Notes under the pieces: model-generated | Told to the model about the DNA's origin: nothing | The model's input: the letters and a program-made list of their open reading frames with translations, nothing else | The model's database searches: none | Source: Aphrophora alni | Taxonomy: Eukaryota > Arthropoda > Insecta > Hemiptera > Aphrophoridae | DNA: 64,000 bases | Reading direction: 5' to 3' | Assembly (NCBI GenBank): GCA_963513935.1 | Contig: OY740772.1 | Coordinates: forward strand, 106,303,797 to 106,367,796 | Part shown: piece after piece, positions 20,650 through 34,100 of the stretch | Layout: each line of letters starts with the position of its first letter | How positions within the stretch are numbered: the first letter of the stretch is position 1 | Made by a program: the position numbers and the translations under genes

Positions 20650-23600
20650 GTAAGTGTAGTGATTTAAGATTAAATACTATTTGGGTGTGACCATCGCTCA
20701 CTTCTTTTGATCAGCTGGAAGCTCTGGCTAGCTGGAGACCGCGTACACTCTAGACGCGGATGCGCACCCGAGGTGGAAACAAGCACAACACAAAATTTGG
20801 TTTTCGCTTTTAGGTTCAAGGGGGGTAAATACATTGTCAAAATTTAAAAGATGCCTAAATGGACACTCATTTTGTTTTAAATTAATCACTTTTTACAATA
20901 AGAAGGTTAATAATCGCTAGGAGGCTGTATTGTCTTCACCTATTTGCAGATTGCTAACTGACTTCAAAATTTTTATTAAGGCACATGGGGGCTTTGAAGG
21001 CATTTGGCGGGAATGAATTGACCTCATGTTGGAATTATTTTCTCTCTCCTTTCAAAATTTAAAGTAATTTTGTGGTATATTTTTTTGGCGATTTTTAAAA
21101 ATTTATTTTTTATTTTTGCTCATGAGTTGAGTATCACATAGCCACCACTTTACAACGTGCCGACTGGTACGGCTCAAATTGTAGGGAGGGGGTGATGTGG
21201 CCCAGCCAAGGAGACCACCAAATAAAAACTATAATGAGAATAAATTAGGATGTAACGGGAAGAAATCCTAAATAATAAAATATCAATTGGCACTCGCAAT
21301 TTTGTTGATCGGTGCAAGATCACATATAGAAGGGGGAGAGAAATGAGGTATGGAGGGTTAGAACCAGCGAGCTGGGGAGAGTCTGTTCAGAGAGCCGCTA
21401 GAAGAAGGTTAAACAGCAGACAGCCACAGGACGGATGAGGTCAGTCCATTTTTTGGCCACATGCTATCAAAATTATTCGGTATACTTTTCGGCCACTATT
21501 AAGGCTTTTATCTAGCCGTTATGTCCTTTTTATAAATTATAGTTATTACTGTATTTTTATAATTCGGCGCTAAAATATAAGATAACATTCAATTTAACTT
21601 TCGTTCCGTGTGTTTATTTAGCGTCCTAACCCGAGTCCTTGGCCCATCCTAACAAGATTCGGCTAAAGTGTACGCGGTCTCCAGCCAGCCGGAGCTTGGA
21701 GCTGGTCAAAAGTTGTGAGGGACGGTCACATGGCTATGAATATTTATTTCAAATCATTCGATAAGTTGGTAGTATGTTTGGTATAACATCTGATCATCAT
21801 ATGATTAAAGTAAATAAATCGTGATTGGTGTAGACGATTTGTGACCTTTTACTTCCTATCCCTGGGACCTGTTTCTGTTGAATTTGTTCTCTTGATCTTA
21901 AAGTATCAGACTGCCAATTCTGTTAATCAATTATTAGTAAAAATATGCAAATAACTGTATAATTTGATTTTGCAATAACTGTATGTTCTTTTCTTCCATT
22001 AAAAAAAAATTGTATAAGTTAAAGATGACCAAGAGGTTTCTTGTCTAAAGACTTGATTTTGGTGCGTACCTGGGCATTGCAGAATTTCGGGAAACACGAA
22101 TTTGACGAAGCTACAATTCAGATGCCAGTTGTTGTGACTTTGTATTGACTGTTGAATTAGTTTTGCATAGGCAATGGAAGGAAGAACGGACAAGTACCCT
22201 GAGGGCAGTAAAATATAGCCTACTGTCCGTCCATGGAATACAAGTGCCATTATTCGAGAAGAAGTGATGATTACTAGTGTACATATTTGTTATTCCATGA
22301 TCACTCGTGGATTTCTGATTGAATACTTCTGCCACTAGATTTCACAGAACTGGCGAATGAACACTGCCCTGTGGACACTCTTTGTGTTACAACCTTACCC
22401 ACATCTCGCTATAATAAGCATCTTTATTTGGATGCAGCAGTAGACTTTCAAAACCTTATTTCTTATTTGCCTATCTAGAATTTTCTCTGTTGCCTTAAGG
22501 AGAAAAAATGTAAAACATTGGAATTACCCCAGTTGCTGATGTCAACATAAACAGGTGTAGCAACTCTGGGATAACCAGATCTGCATCTTCCTACAAAAGA
22601 GCAGAAAAGATGCCATTGACATCACAAGATTTAAAGAACTGAAATGATTTTAAACCCCATTTAATCCCATTATGTTTGAATACAGACTTGGTACATCAGT
22701 CTTCTTAAGATGTTCAATGGCTTTGCCTCTCTACTTTGGTCTTGTTCTGGGCTGTATTCTGTACAGCAACTAGCTAAAGTATTGTCTAGGATTTCCTCTC
22801 TCAAATTGCAATGTATGGTGGACATAAGCATCACATCCAATAATCAATTACCTCTTTCTATACCTCTTCAGCACCAAACTCCACAATCCGCTTCAGTTCA
22901 TGTGAGGGTTTCAGTGGAGTCGTAGGGAAGGTACATGGATGCAATCAGCAATCTAATGTTATCACCACCTGTTTGGAAATACCTTTGTCATGGCCATGTC
23001 TCTGGAACAGAGTTCAGTCATTTTCAGTGACAAACTTTCAAACCTCAGGCTTATCACATTCAGTATCATATCAACTTACCTTTTACACTACCATTACCAT
23101 CACTTTGGCTTTGATGGTCTATGATTCCTGTATCAGCCAGTCCTATGTGTTCTGACAGAACCGTAGCTGCTCTGCTGTAATGTAAATTAATTTGGAGCAC
23201 TGTCGTCATAGTCTGAAGGAGATTCATTTTCCTCCTTGGACCTTAAAGGTCACCTTTTTTCAAACATCTTTTCTTTTTCTCTGACTCAGTGGACTTAGAG
23301 ACAAAGGAAGGGATCTTCACAATTTTATCCAGGTTCCATGCTGGACCCCTGAGCTTACCTCCTTGGAAGGGATTCAGCTCCTTGAATTATTTCTCTAGAC
23401 ACTCCTTGGTAAAGTGTTGGTGCAACCCACAATCACAGCTCTGCATTCCAAGTGGCAGCAGATTATTCCGATGGTATTACCCTTAAGGGCACACCAACCA
23501 ATCTCCCTCCTGATGATCCAAGCTATCTCTTTTGTGAGCCTCGTGTCTGCGTATTTAAACTACACAATCATGAGCTTTTTCACCGCCACCTTTGCTGAAA

Positions 23601-26600
23601 ATGATTCAACGGCCTTCCTCTTCTTCTGTGTCGAATCGTTTATAGATTTTACCTTCTTCTTTGCACCACCAACATCCTCTGGTGTTAGCTGCTGTCGCTG
23701 CCTCTTTACACAAGATTTAGTTGATCCTCCAGAAGTAGTCTGTCTGCTCTGTGAGGAATCACTGTGTAGGTTCAACACCAAATTTCCCTGAACCCCAGAG
23801 GGTCCTGTTTCATTTGGTTGCTTACCAAGTGCTCGGTTCTTATTCTTCCAACGCTGACATCTTTCCTTCCTCAATAAATAGAACTCTCCCCTCTAGTAAA
23901 GGCTTCTATCCTTTTTCTCTGTAGTTTCTACAGGAAAACCTTTTATTTCCTTACTCAGTTTAACTACTATTCTCTCGAATGTTACCATTCTCTGAGTTCT
24001 GTAAGATATCCTCCTCCATGGGCGTCAGTTCGTCCATGGTCTCGGTCCCAGGGACATACTTGAGCTATTGTTTTTTGTCTCTGTCACTTTGTTCCCACGA
24101 TTACCAGGTTGATATGTATCCCTTCACAAACCTGATTTGAAGGTGTAAGGAATACACACCACCGAGTTCCTCCTTGTTTTCAATAGGCTTGTTTTTGATA
24201 CTTTATACCCCCAATGCCATTCGGCCTTCGGCATCAGTCGCACACACCTTGGCGTAGGACACATATTTTCTGGCTTTAGTACTACCAAGAAAGAACTACA
24301 AAGAAATCATAATTTAAAAAATAAATAAACCTATGTTACTTATTGTTTCTTAGCTCTAATTGTTATTCTTGTTCCTTTTCCCACCTGAATGGTGGTATTC
24401 ATTATTAGTTAATCTAATTATAAATTTGCTTGTTTAAATTTATATTACATAATTATTATTGAGTGTAATTTAATAATTTTTTTAAATTTTTCAGTTACAA
24501 GTGACACCTGAAAAGAAACAAAAGTCAAACGATGAACCAGAAGTATTAATCCTTGCTCCATTCAACAGATATCCAAAAATATGTTTTCAAAATGTAATAG
24601 TAAAAACATCTTCAACTGCAGTAATTATTCTTCGAAATCCTACATCGTCTGAGATCAATGTAATTTTTTCTTACTTTGTTATTTTAGTTGTTTGTTTAAC
24701 CTTTCGAAGAGCAGGTAAAAATAGCATTTGATTTCATAAAGGCTCGTGATATGACATTTGAATTCCAAAAAGGCTAGATTGTAAATTCTATTATTATGTT
24801 GGAAAAAATGTGTAACTCGATTAAAAATTGAAGTAGTACTGTATTATTTTTAAATTTGTGTTCTCATTTTGTGCAATAAAACTAAATTGGAAAGAAAACC
24901 AGTAATATATACAAAAATAATGTTTTACCTAATATATATTTATATATTAGGTAAATCATTATTTTTGTTTGTTTGGAGTAAAATAATGCAGTGTATACAA
25001 ACAAAAAATAGACTCTATAGTGCGAATTTTTTAATAAATTGGTGTATTTGTAAAAACACTGAAATTTTGAAGCCAATACTCCAGTAAATCTTTTTCTTGA
25101 CTATTGTTTAAGAAAATGTTGTTTGTAGACAAATTTGTCCTTAAGTTTATGAGTTAGATTAACTTTTTTGTAAGTTAGATTAACCTTAAAAGATATTTGA
25201 AATGTTTTATTTTCTTTTCTATAAAGTATAATGTGTTGCCTTGGACTGTTTAATATATAATATAGTTAATTACCTTAGAGGTTGTCCTCATTCCGTATTA
25301 TAGTTATGGCTACAGTGCTGTTTCGCCGAACACTGTCGGTTTCGTCAGGCCCGCACTAACACGTAACACAACACAACACTAACACATACTCTGAACACAA
25401 CACCAGGAACAAAGATCATTTCCAATTCTTAATATATAGACATCAATTTTTTGAGGTTAGTCTCTTTTACAGTGTAAAGAAACTATTTAATAAATTACCA
25501 AGCAAATTATGTGATTTTGATTTTAATACCTTTTCTAAACATCTTAAGAAAATTTTATTGAATCAAACATATTATTCCACTAGAGATTAAAATTTGTTGA
25601 TATTAATTATGATCCTTCAATATTATAGTTTTAGTCATGCGGTGGTCATCTGTTGCTTCCCCTTTAAATCTTTCGGTTTTATTAGTAGGCCTATCTAGTT
25701 AGTTTAAGCTGTATTACTTATATTTGTGATTGTTTTTTCTTTCTTTTTGACAATGAACCAATTTTTATGAACCAAAATTAGACAAATGTATTGTGAGGCA
25801 TGTCAAGGTTAGATCCCTCTCTTTTATTTTTCTTATCATGCCTCTTTTGACCAACACTTGACGGTACTTTATTTCGAATCTGACGGTATTAGAGTTTTCG
25901 AGGGTTAGAGGTCTTTATTTTATGTTTTTTTCCCCCATATTTTTTGTTCATAAGGCGATGATGTCCGAGAGGTTTTTGATTTTAAACAAATAAAAAAGGA
26001 TAAAAATATCTGGATTAATTTTTGTTGACAGCCAATCTTCAGATAAACTTTCAACAATAGAAATTGTAAATAGTTAGTAGTTTTTCATTGTGAATATTAT
26101 TTAAAGTATGTGTGTCAGTCATTACAGCTACTTCGGTATATCTTATACCATCATCAAATGACATACGGTACACTGAACACTAATATTAAATGCAAAAATA
26201 AAATAAACATCATTAATAAATATAGTTGGTTTTAAGAGTTGTGGCCACAAGCTACACTTACTGTAGTCATCTACTCTACTTACTGAGCTAGTACATTTAG
26301 TTATCTCACTGGTTGGATGTTATTGCTTTTTTTGTATTGTTGTGAATAATGTTAGAGTATCGTATAAACAATTGGATGTGAAATTTAGTTTATTATAATA
26401 AACTATCCAGGTAGGTTTTGAAATTTATGTAAATTTGCTACTCTTCCAATATATCCAGGGTTTTGCCTTAAGTTAGTGTATATAAATGATTTCTAAATTT
26501 GTCTTAATGTCAGTGTACTTATGGACCTGATTTATGAGGTGTTTAGCATAGGTGGAGCTAATTTTGAAGTTGTTATTACGTGGTAAATGTTCTTTGAACC

Positions 26601-28114
26601 TGGTTTTAAAGTCCCCTCTCCTGTTTGACCAATATACTTTTTGTTACAGTCATCTCAAATTAGCTGATATTTTGAGTAAGGATCAATGTGTATTGTTGTT
26701 TTTGGTGAATATGTGGCCAAGACTGTTAGAAGTTCGGTTCACTATATTTTATCCCATTTTCCAAAAGATATTACGAGTGGGATGTTCATTATTATTTTAG
26801 ATTTCTTTTTTATGACCAAATCTTTTCTACTTCTTCAGACAGATTCTGTTTTGGAGTTTGTAAATGTCAAAACTACTTGCAATTTTTGTGAATGCTTCTC
26901 TCTATATGGAATAGAGTATCTAGCATTTCATCAATTATGTATATTTTTTGTCTCCAGCTTTAAAATTTCGTTACGGGTTCGTCAGGAATTCCCACCTTAT
27001 TTTTACTTATTACCTGATAAAAAGTGAGTAAATATTATGCAAGAAGAATATTTGTAAAAAAATTGTCAATAAACAAACGGTATCCTTTATTAAAATAATT
27101 TTTCATATCCAATAATTTAGTAATTTTCTTTGATTTTTTTCTGTTCTTCAGAATAATTTGTTTCTTTATAACAATGAAAGCCTAAACAATACTTTATAAT
27201 GTCATAACAAAGTTAACCATAACTTGGTACTCCATGTATTGTAATAACTGGGTAAACTGGATATATTCTTCGTCCCAATTAATGATTAAAACGCAATTAA
27301 ATATTTCATTTTATTTGTGTTTGTGTTATTGTACCAAACTTGTGGTAGTCGATTCAGTGATTTATAGGATTTTTCATCTTAATTCTTTACAGTATTTTAT
27401 AAAAATTAGCATATTAGGAACATCTGTGTTACCTAAACACATCTGTGTATAAAATACACAAACATATATCTAATTTTATTCATGTATAAAATCTAGGCCA
27501 ACGAAATTTCTTGTGATTTTATTTTTTGTTGATTATTTTCATTTGTATTCAACAGATTGAATTGCAAACATTACCAGACACTATACGAGGATTTGTATGG
27601 AGTGCCACAGAGTTCGTAATACCAGCAGGCAAGGAAGATACACTTCAGATATGTTGGACTCCAATGAAAGTTGGTAAATGGAGAGAAACTATAAAAGTGT
27701 TTGATAAGAATAAACATAAAAATATTTCTGAAATTATAATAATATCATCTGCCAATGAAGCTAAAAAGGTAATTCTAAAAATATATTCTTAAATAATAAT
27801 AATTCACTATTTTACAACTTTACTAAACAAAACCAAATAACTAATTCACCATTGTAATAAATGTAAAAAAAAAAAAACACAAGTATTATTTTATTAACTT
27901 ATTTAGTTAAATTTGATGACAAATTTATAGTATTCATTTATATCCCTCTGAGTATAGTAGCTATATTACCGAAATGTATATAGGGAAGGGTTTATTAAAC
28001 TTTCTAACATTAGTTGTGTAAGTATTTTATTTGTGGTTTGGAGATTACTTATTTCATATTGTTATTAACCACAAGGCCCATTGGATGTTGTACAGGCAGT
28101 CCCCGTTATACAGG

Positions 28115-28164
<50 letters not shown>

Positions 28165-31100
28165 TGTTCTGAGAACAGCTGGATCTACACATTTTTTCCA
28201 TGTAGCCTGGTTAGATCCTTCATTTTCATCTTTATTATCAGGTTTCTCTTGACCAACTCTTATTATTTTCTGACTCTAACATTAGAGTATTCGAGGGCTA
28301 GGGGTCCTTATTTATGCTCTTTAAATTTTTTTATGTATAAAGTGATGAGGACCGAGAGGTTTTTTGCCTTTAAATAACAGATGAAAAGAAACAACAATTA
28401 ACAGACTTTAAAAAATAACTACAAAAGAAATAATAAAAGACAAAAATGTGTACCCCAGTGTTACTTATCTACACTAATTAAAGCATACAAAAATAGTTGA
28501 ATGGTAAATAACATGTTAAGTGAAATTATCTAATAGTTATAATGATAACATGCTAAGAAACAGAAATAATAAAAATCCTGAGCAATTATCACATGTGTCA
28601 TTTACTTTGTAGTAAAATAAACTGAAATAAAAAATATTAAAAGTCATGAAGGAATATTGGTAATAGGAACATAACAGTGTTTCCTGTTTATTTTAAGTTA
28701 AAATTGGATGTGAGTTGAGATATTAGATAGTAAGAACTGTGGCGATATGCAACTAAACAGTATTTCTTTGTTATTGGAAATGGTTAATTTGTTAAGGTGG
28801 TTACAACTCAAACGTATTTTGCTGCTATAAGGCGGCGCACGATTAGTTGGCTCATTTGAATTTTGGATTACATATTTATTTTTACATTTAATATGATTAC
28901 AACTTTACATACCAAATATAGTGTTTGTGGGAAGTTCTTTTACTGGATGACATGTTCAATATGGCCGCTGTCACAGCTAACAACCTCTTAAAGGCGAGTA
29001 GTTACGTTTCTGATGACTTGACGACACAAGTCCTCTTGAACCTCTCCACACAACTGAACTATACGTGCACACATTTCTATAAGATTTACATTTTTTAACA
29101 GGATAAGTTTCGTTGTTAAATATCCTATACAAGGATTTAAATCTGAGCTCAAAGGTGGCCAAAAAAAACCTCTATAATGGCCCGAATAGCCATTTGAAAT
29201 TACACAATCACCAAAAACTGAATTCAAAATATCCAACAGAACATTAGTGATGTGAGGAGTTGCACCATCTTGCATAAACCATTGAATATATACAGACAAA
29301 TCAGTCATAAGCCGTTTGGGTAGAAAATCATTTCTTAACATTTTGAAATAGCATTGAGAATAAACTAATGTTCAAAAACCACTGACACTATTAATCCGGA
29401 TAAAGCTGCCCAAATGGTTAATTTCAATCCACGATATTGATTTTCATGCATGATTTGTGGTGCTGCTGTTCCCCAAAAGCAGACATTTTGTTTGTTAACA
29501 GTCTCATCTATATGAAAATGGCCTCGCCTGAAAAACAAAGTTCTGAACAACTACATCATTCTCTTTCAACCACTCTGAAAACTGATCTTCTTTGGTTGGC
29601 TGTGAATTAGACAAACGTCCGTGATCGCCCATAGTTAAACAATAACTCATGTGTTGTAAAATCAGAACTGAATATAATGACTAGGCGACATCAATTGGTA
29701 TTTCCAAGAAATATGGATTATGCATGCATAATATGACACATCAGATAACTCATGTTTATTTATAATCGACTATAAATATGTCATCTTATCATACACCTCC
29801 CTGTACGTGGCCTAAAAATATTTGTCATACATATTAAATAAAAACTGTTTCATATATGGAAACTGACCGTATATTGGAGGGTTTGGATATTACAAAGCCA
29901 AATGTGAGAGGTTCTACTGTATTATAAATATACAGTGAAACTTCCCTTAACGGATACCTTCTAATTAGCGGACACTTCTAATAAACGGACATTTTTTATT
30001 CCCCGGCCTTTGTAGTGTTTATAAATAACGGACTTTCCCAAAAACAGATACGAAATTGATGGCCAATGGGTCATTTGAAACTTCCGAATAGCGGACAGCG
30101 GAGCATAAAATATCACCCTTTCCTTGGAAATTGTAGATTTCTCAAAACACACATTGCAATATCTGTTCGATATTATCCAGAAGTTGACTTCCTGGAAAAT
30201 AGGTTTGTTTTCTTTTTGTCTTTTATACAGAAGTTGTCGGTATCCTTTAAGAATTCAGTTTCAATAAAGTTCCCGTGAGAACAATGTGCAGTATAGTTGT
30301 GTATTGTAATGTCTCTCAAACTAAAACGTTTAACTTTAAACCTTACATAGTTTAATTTTCTCGTTTTTTAATTTACATTTTTCTAGTTTGCCTGTTCGTT
30401 TATTCAGTACTGTAGTATAAAATGATTAATAAATAAAGAATATTGTTTAATTTACAAATTTGCGTATTTTTGTGAGATTAAAACCATTATACTTATTGTA
30501 CTATAAAAACTTTGATAATGCAGTAGACAGTTTTATTTCACTTTTATCGACTGTATATGCATTAAAGTAATGTGCTTTATTATACAGTAGATTAAATAAC
30601 ATATAATTTAGGGTTACCATTTAAATATTCTGAACATGTTAAATATTGTAACAAGATGCTATTCTGGTGGTATACAATGCGTTATCAGCCAGCCTCTTTC
30701 GATAACGGATACTTCTCAATAGCGGACATTTTATGTGGTCCGAGCAGTGTCCGTTATTTGGAAGTTTCACTGTTTACGTATATACATTTATGTAACTATT
30801 TTATAATATACTTAAATGTTGTGACTATAATAATATGTGTATATTTTAGTGTCTGTACTTGATACTAAAAATACGAAGTACTAGCCAGTTACAGTATAGT
30901 ATTTTAACAGGTACAGAAGAATTTTCTCACAACACATCTTGTACTGCATATTGGATTTTTAATAACATATTAAATAATATATGTTCTTTTGTTATATTAG
31001 AACTTGTGGAACAAATGATTTTGAATTAATATTGCATATTTAATTAGATATATTAAATTTAATTTCAGGTCCAAAAACACGGTGTGAGAGGACATACTTT

Positions 31101-34100
31101 GAGGAATAGAAATGTTCTAAAGCAAAACAATTCTAGTTCCGTAACAGAAATCAAACAATTGAAGGCTATACCAGAGAATGTTTTGCCTTTATCTGAAAGA
31201 AATGAAAACAAGGAAAATATAGCTAGCGAATTTACTTATCCAGTATTGGATGTAGTTTGTCCTACATTTCAATGTGCGATTCATGATCAAACATTTTCTA
31301 TTTATGATTTTACTGATGTTAATGAAGATGAGCGTAGATCAACATATGTTCTTCCCCCAACACTTTCAACTTTAGCATCATTAGGTGCCCAAATATCAGA
31401 TGATTTTTCTACCGATGTTATTAATTTTAAAACCGAACACAGAGATAGTTTAGAAAAATCGTCAGTTCAAGAAAAATTTGAAGATAGTTTAGAAGAACCG
31501 TCAGTTTCAACTGTCATAAATGAGAGTGTTGAAATTGTTCATGATAATGTAGGAAATAGAAATGTTTTTTCTGCTATAGATGAATTGAATTTTAGCGGTT
31601 TTTCAGGATCATCAGATGTGATAGAAATCATACTCGATTCCCATAAAAAGCCAATTTCAATAGATAGTAATTCAAGTTTAAATTCTTCTGATATTGGTGG
31701 GGGAGACACCTACACCTTAAATGAAGAAGACACTAAAAGTACTAATACAGAAACAACATCCATGCATTGCTTAAATTCCAGATTTAACATGATAGACAAT
31801 TTGGTCTTAAGTTCAGAAGAGGAAAATCAATGTGAAACACCAATGTCAAATAGTAGTAATTTAGACAAATTAAAATCTAACTCTTTATTGCCAATAGCTA
31901 CAGATTTATTTAAAATAAAGGAAACTATAAAACTACACACGGAATCTAAATTAGCTCAACATATTGAAAACCATGCAAGTGTTCATAGTTGCAGTACTCC
32001 TTCAGATAGTCCACTTCAAATTTTAAAAAGTATTGGTGGGGGAGACACCTACACCTTAAATGAAGAAGACACTGAAAGTACTAATACAGAAACAACATCC
32101 ATGCATTGCTTAAATTCCAGATTTAACATGATAGACAATTTGGTCTTAAGTTCAGAAGAGGAAAATCAATGTGAAACACCAATGTCAAATAGTAGTAATT
32201 TAGACAAATTAAAATCTAACTCTTTATTGCCAATAGTTACAGATTTTTTTAAAATAAAGGAAACTATAAAACTACACACGGAATCTAAATTAGCTCAACA
32301 TATTGAAAACCATGCAAGTGTTCATAGTTGCAGTACTCCTTCAGATAGTCCAATTCAAATTTTTAAAAGTATTGGTGGGGGAGACACCTACACCTTAAAT
32401 GAAGAAGACACTGAAAGTACTAATACAGAAACAACATCCATGCATTCCAGATTTAACATGATAGACAATTTGGTCTTAAGTTCAGAAGAGGAAAATCAAT
32501 GTGAAACACCAATGTCAAATAGTAGTAATTTAGACAAATTAAAATCTAACTCTTTATTGCCAATAGCTACAGATTTATTTAAAATGAAGGAAACTATAAA
32601 ACTACACACGGAATCTGAATTAGCTCAACATATTGAAAACCATGCAAGTGTTCATAGTTGCAGTACTCCTTCGGATAGTCCACTTCAAATTGTAAAAAGA
32701 TCTAAGTCTTTTTCATTTGATCTGTCCAAAACCACTGAACATTTAATCACTGAAAACAATGGAACTGATATTAAGAAAGAGGCGCGATTTCTTTTTGAGA
32801 GCCCTTTAAGTGAAAATTCAAAAATTTCAACAAAACTTGCTGTTGGAACAGATATAGAAAGCTCAAAACTTAGTGGTAATCTATCTCATCAAACTCTACC
32901 TATATTATCATCACGGGAATATAATTTGAAAGAAAACATTCACATAACACCAATATCAAATACAAAATCACATTGTTTCAACACTCTATGTCAAGAAATG
33001 AATTGTGAGTCTGATTTCTTAAATAAGACTGAATCAGATAACCGTACGTTTTTAAAATTAAAAAGTTCTTCATCAAAGTTACTTTCACCAAACACAGATG
33101 ATGTATTTGTCTGTCCTAACACTTTTTCAAAAAGATCAACAGTAAAACCAAAAATTGAAAAATCACACGTTTTCGGGTTAGGTGTAGCAGAAGTTTTAAC
33201 TATCTCACCGCCAAAACAAAGGAAACTGTCTAACATTGTACAGAAGCTGTCACCCATGATTACGTCTATAAGATCTCTACCAAGTCGACAACACCCTCAG
33301 AGACTCTTAAATGGTGAGAATATTTCTACCCTTATATTACAAACTGTATTATTAGATGCATTAACAATTTCTTTGTGTTCTGACTAAGGGGGTATTTGAT
33401 TTAATATAGTATAAATATTGTGCAGTTTAATTTGTCCCAGTCCACAGATGTTTCATTGAACTATTGTTCTATTGTTTATTTGTGATTGATAAAAAATATA
33501 TCATACAAAGTGAAGCGCTAAGTAATATTTTAATTTTAAGGTTGGTTTAAGAATTCCACCTCTTAATAGTACATATCCATTGGATTAGAACAGAAATATG
33601 CTTTAAGAAAAGGAATTTTTGCATGTCTCCTCTAAAATAGTTTTTATTGTTTTTTTCTCCCCAAATATTAAAATGCTTCCTAATTAATTGTGAGGGTTGA
33701 AACAGAAATTCTAACTTACCAGAATGATGTTTTCATTGAAAATGTAGTTTTTTTTTGTTTGTATTATTTGAGCCATAACAACACAAAAGGATACAACAAT
33801 TACTTGTTATTCAGGTGGTCAAAAGGCTTTGATGTTGTCAATGATTTGTTTGAATAAATCAGTTCCTGATGATATAAACTTGTATAGATAGGAGTTTAGT
33901 ATCGATCTGTGTGTTCCGCAATATTATATTGTTCGAATTAATAATTAATTAATCATTGTTATAATTTCAATAAATTCGAATTTATAACAAAGTACATAGT
34001 ACTACCAACTGAATAATTAATGTAAAATATAACAAAGAAAATGGTAAACTATAGGCTTAATTTTATTTCTTGTATCTGAAACTTTTTCTCCTGTTAATAG

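Noticed and set aside
22000..24320. Possible host gene on the minus strand in asp intron 1
   Set aside because: The readable parts match retrotransposon ORF1 and endonuclease blocks and are broken by stops and frameshifts; no splice pattern rescues them.
28081..28377. Open frames crossing the TA repeat
   Set aside because: They are Ile/Tyr artefacts of a microsatellite joined to a dispersed repeat.
33314..33387. In-frame extension of asp exon 4 to a stop at 33387
   Set aside because: A good gtgaga donor lies at 33314 and exon 5 joins in the correct phase, so the extension is intron. A shorter isoform ending here is possible but unsupported.
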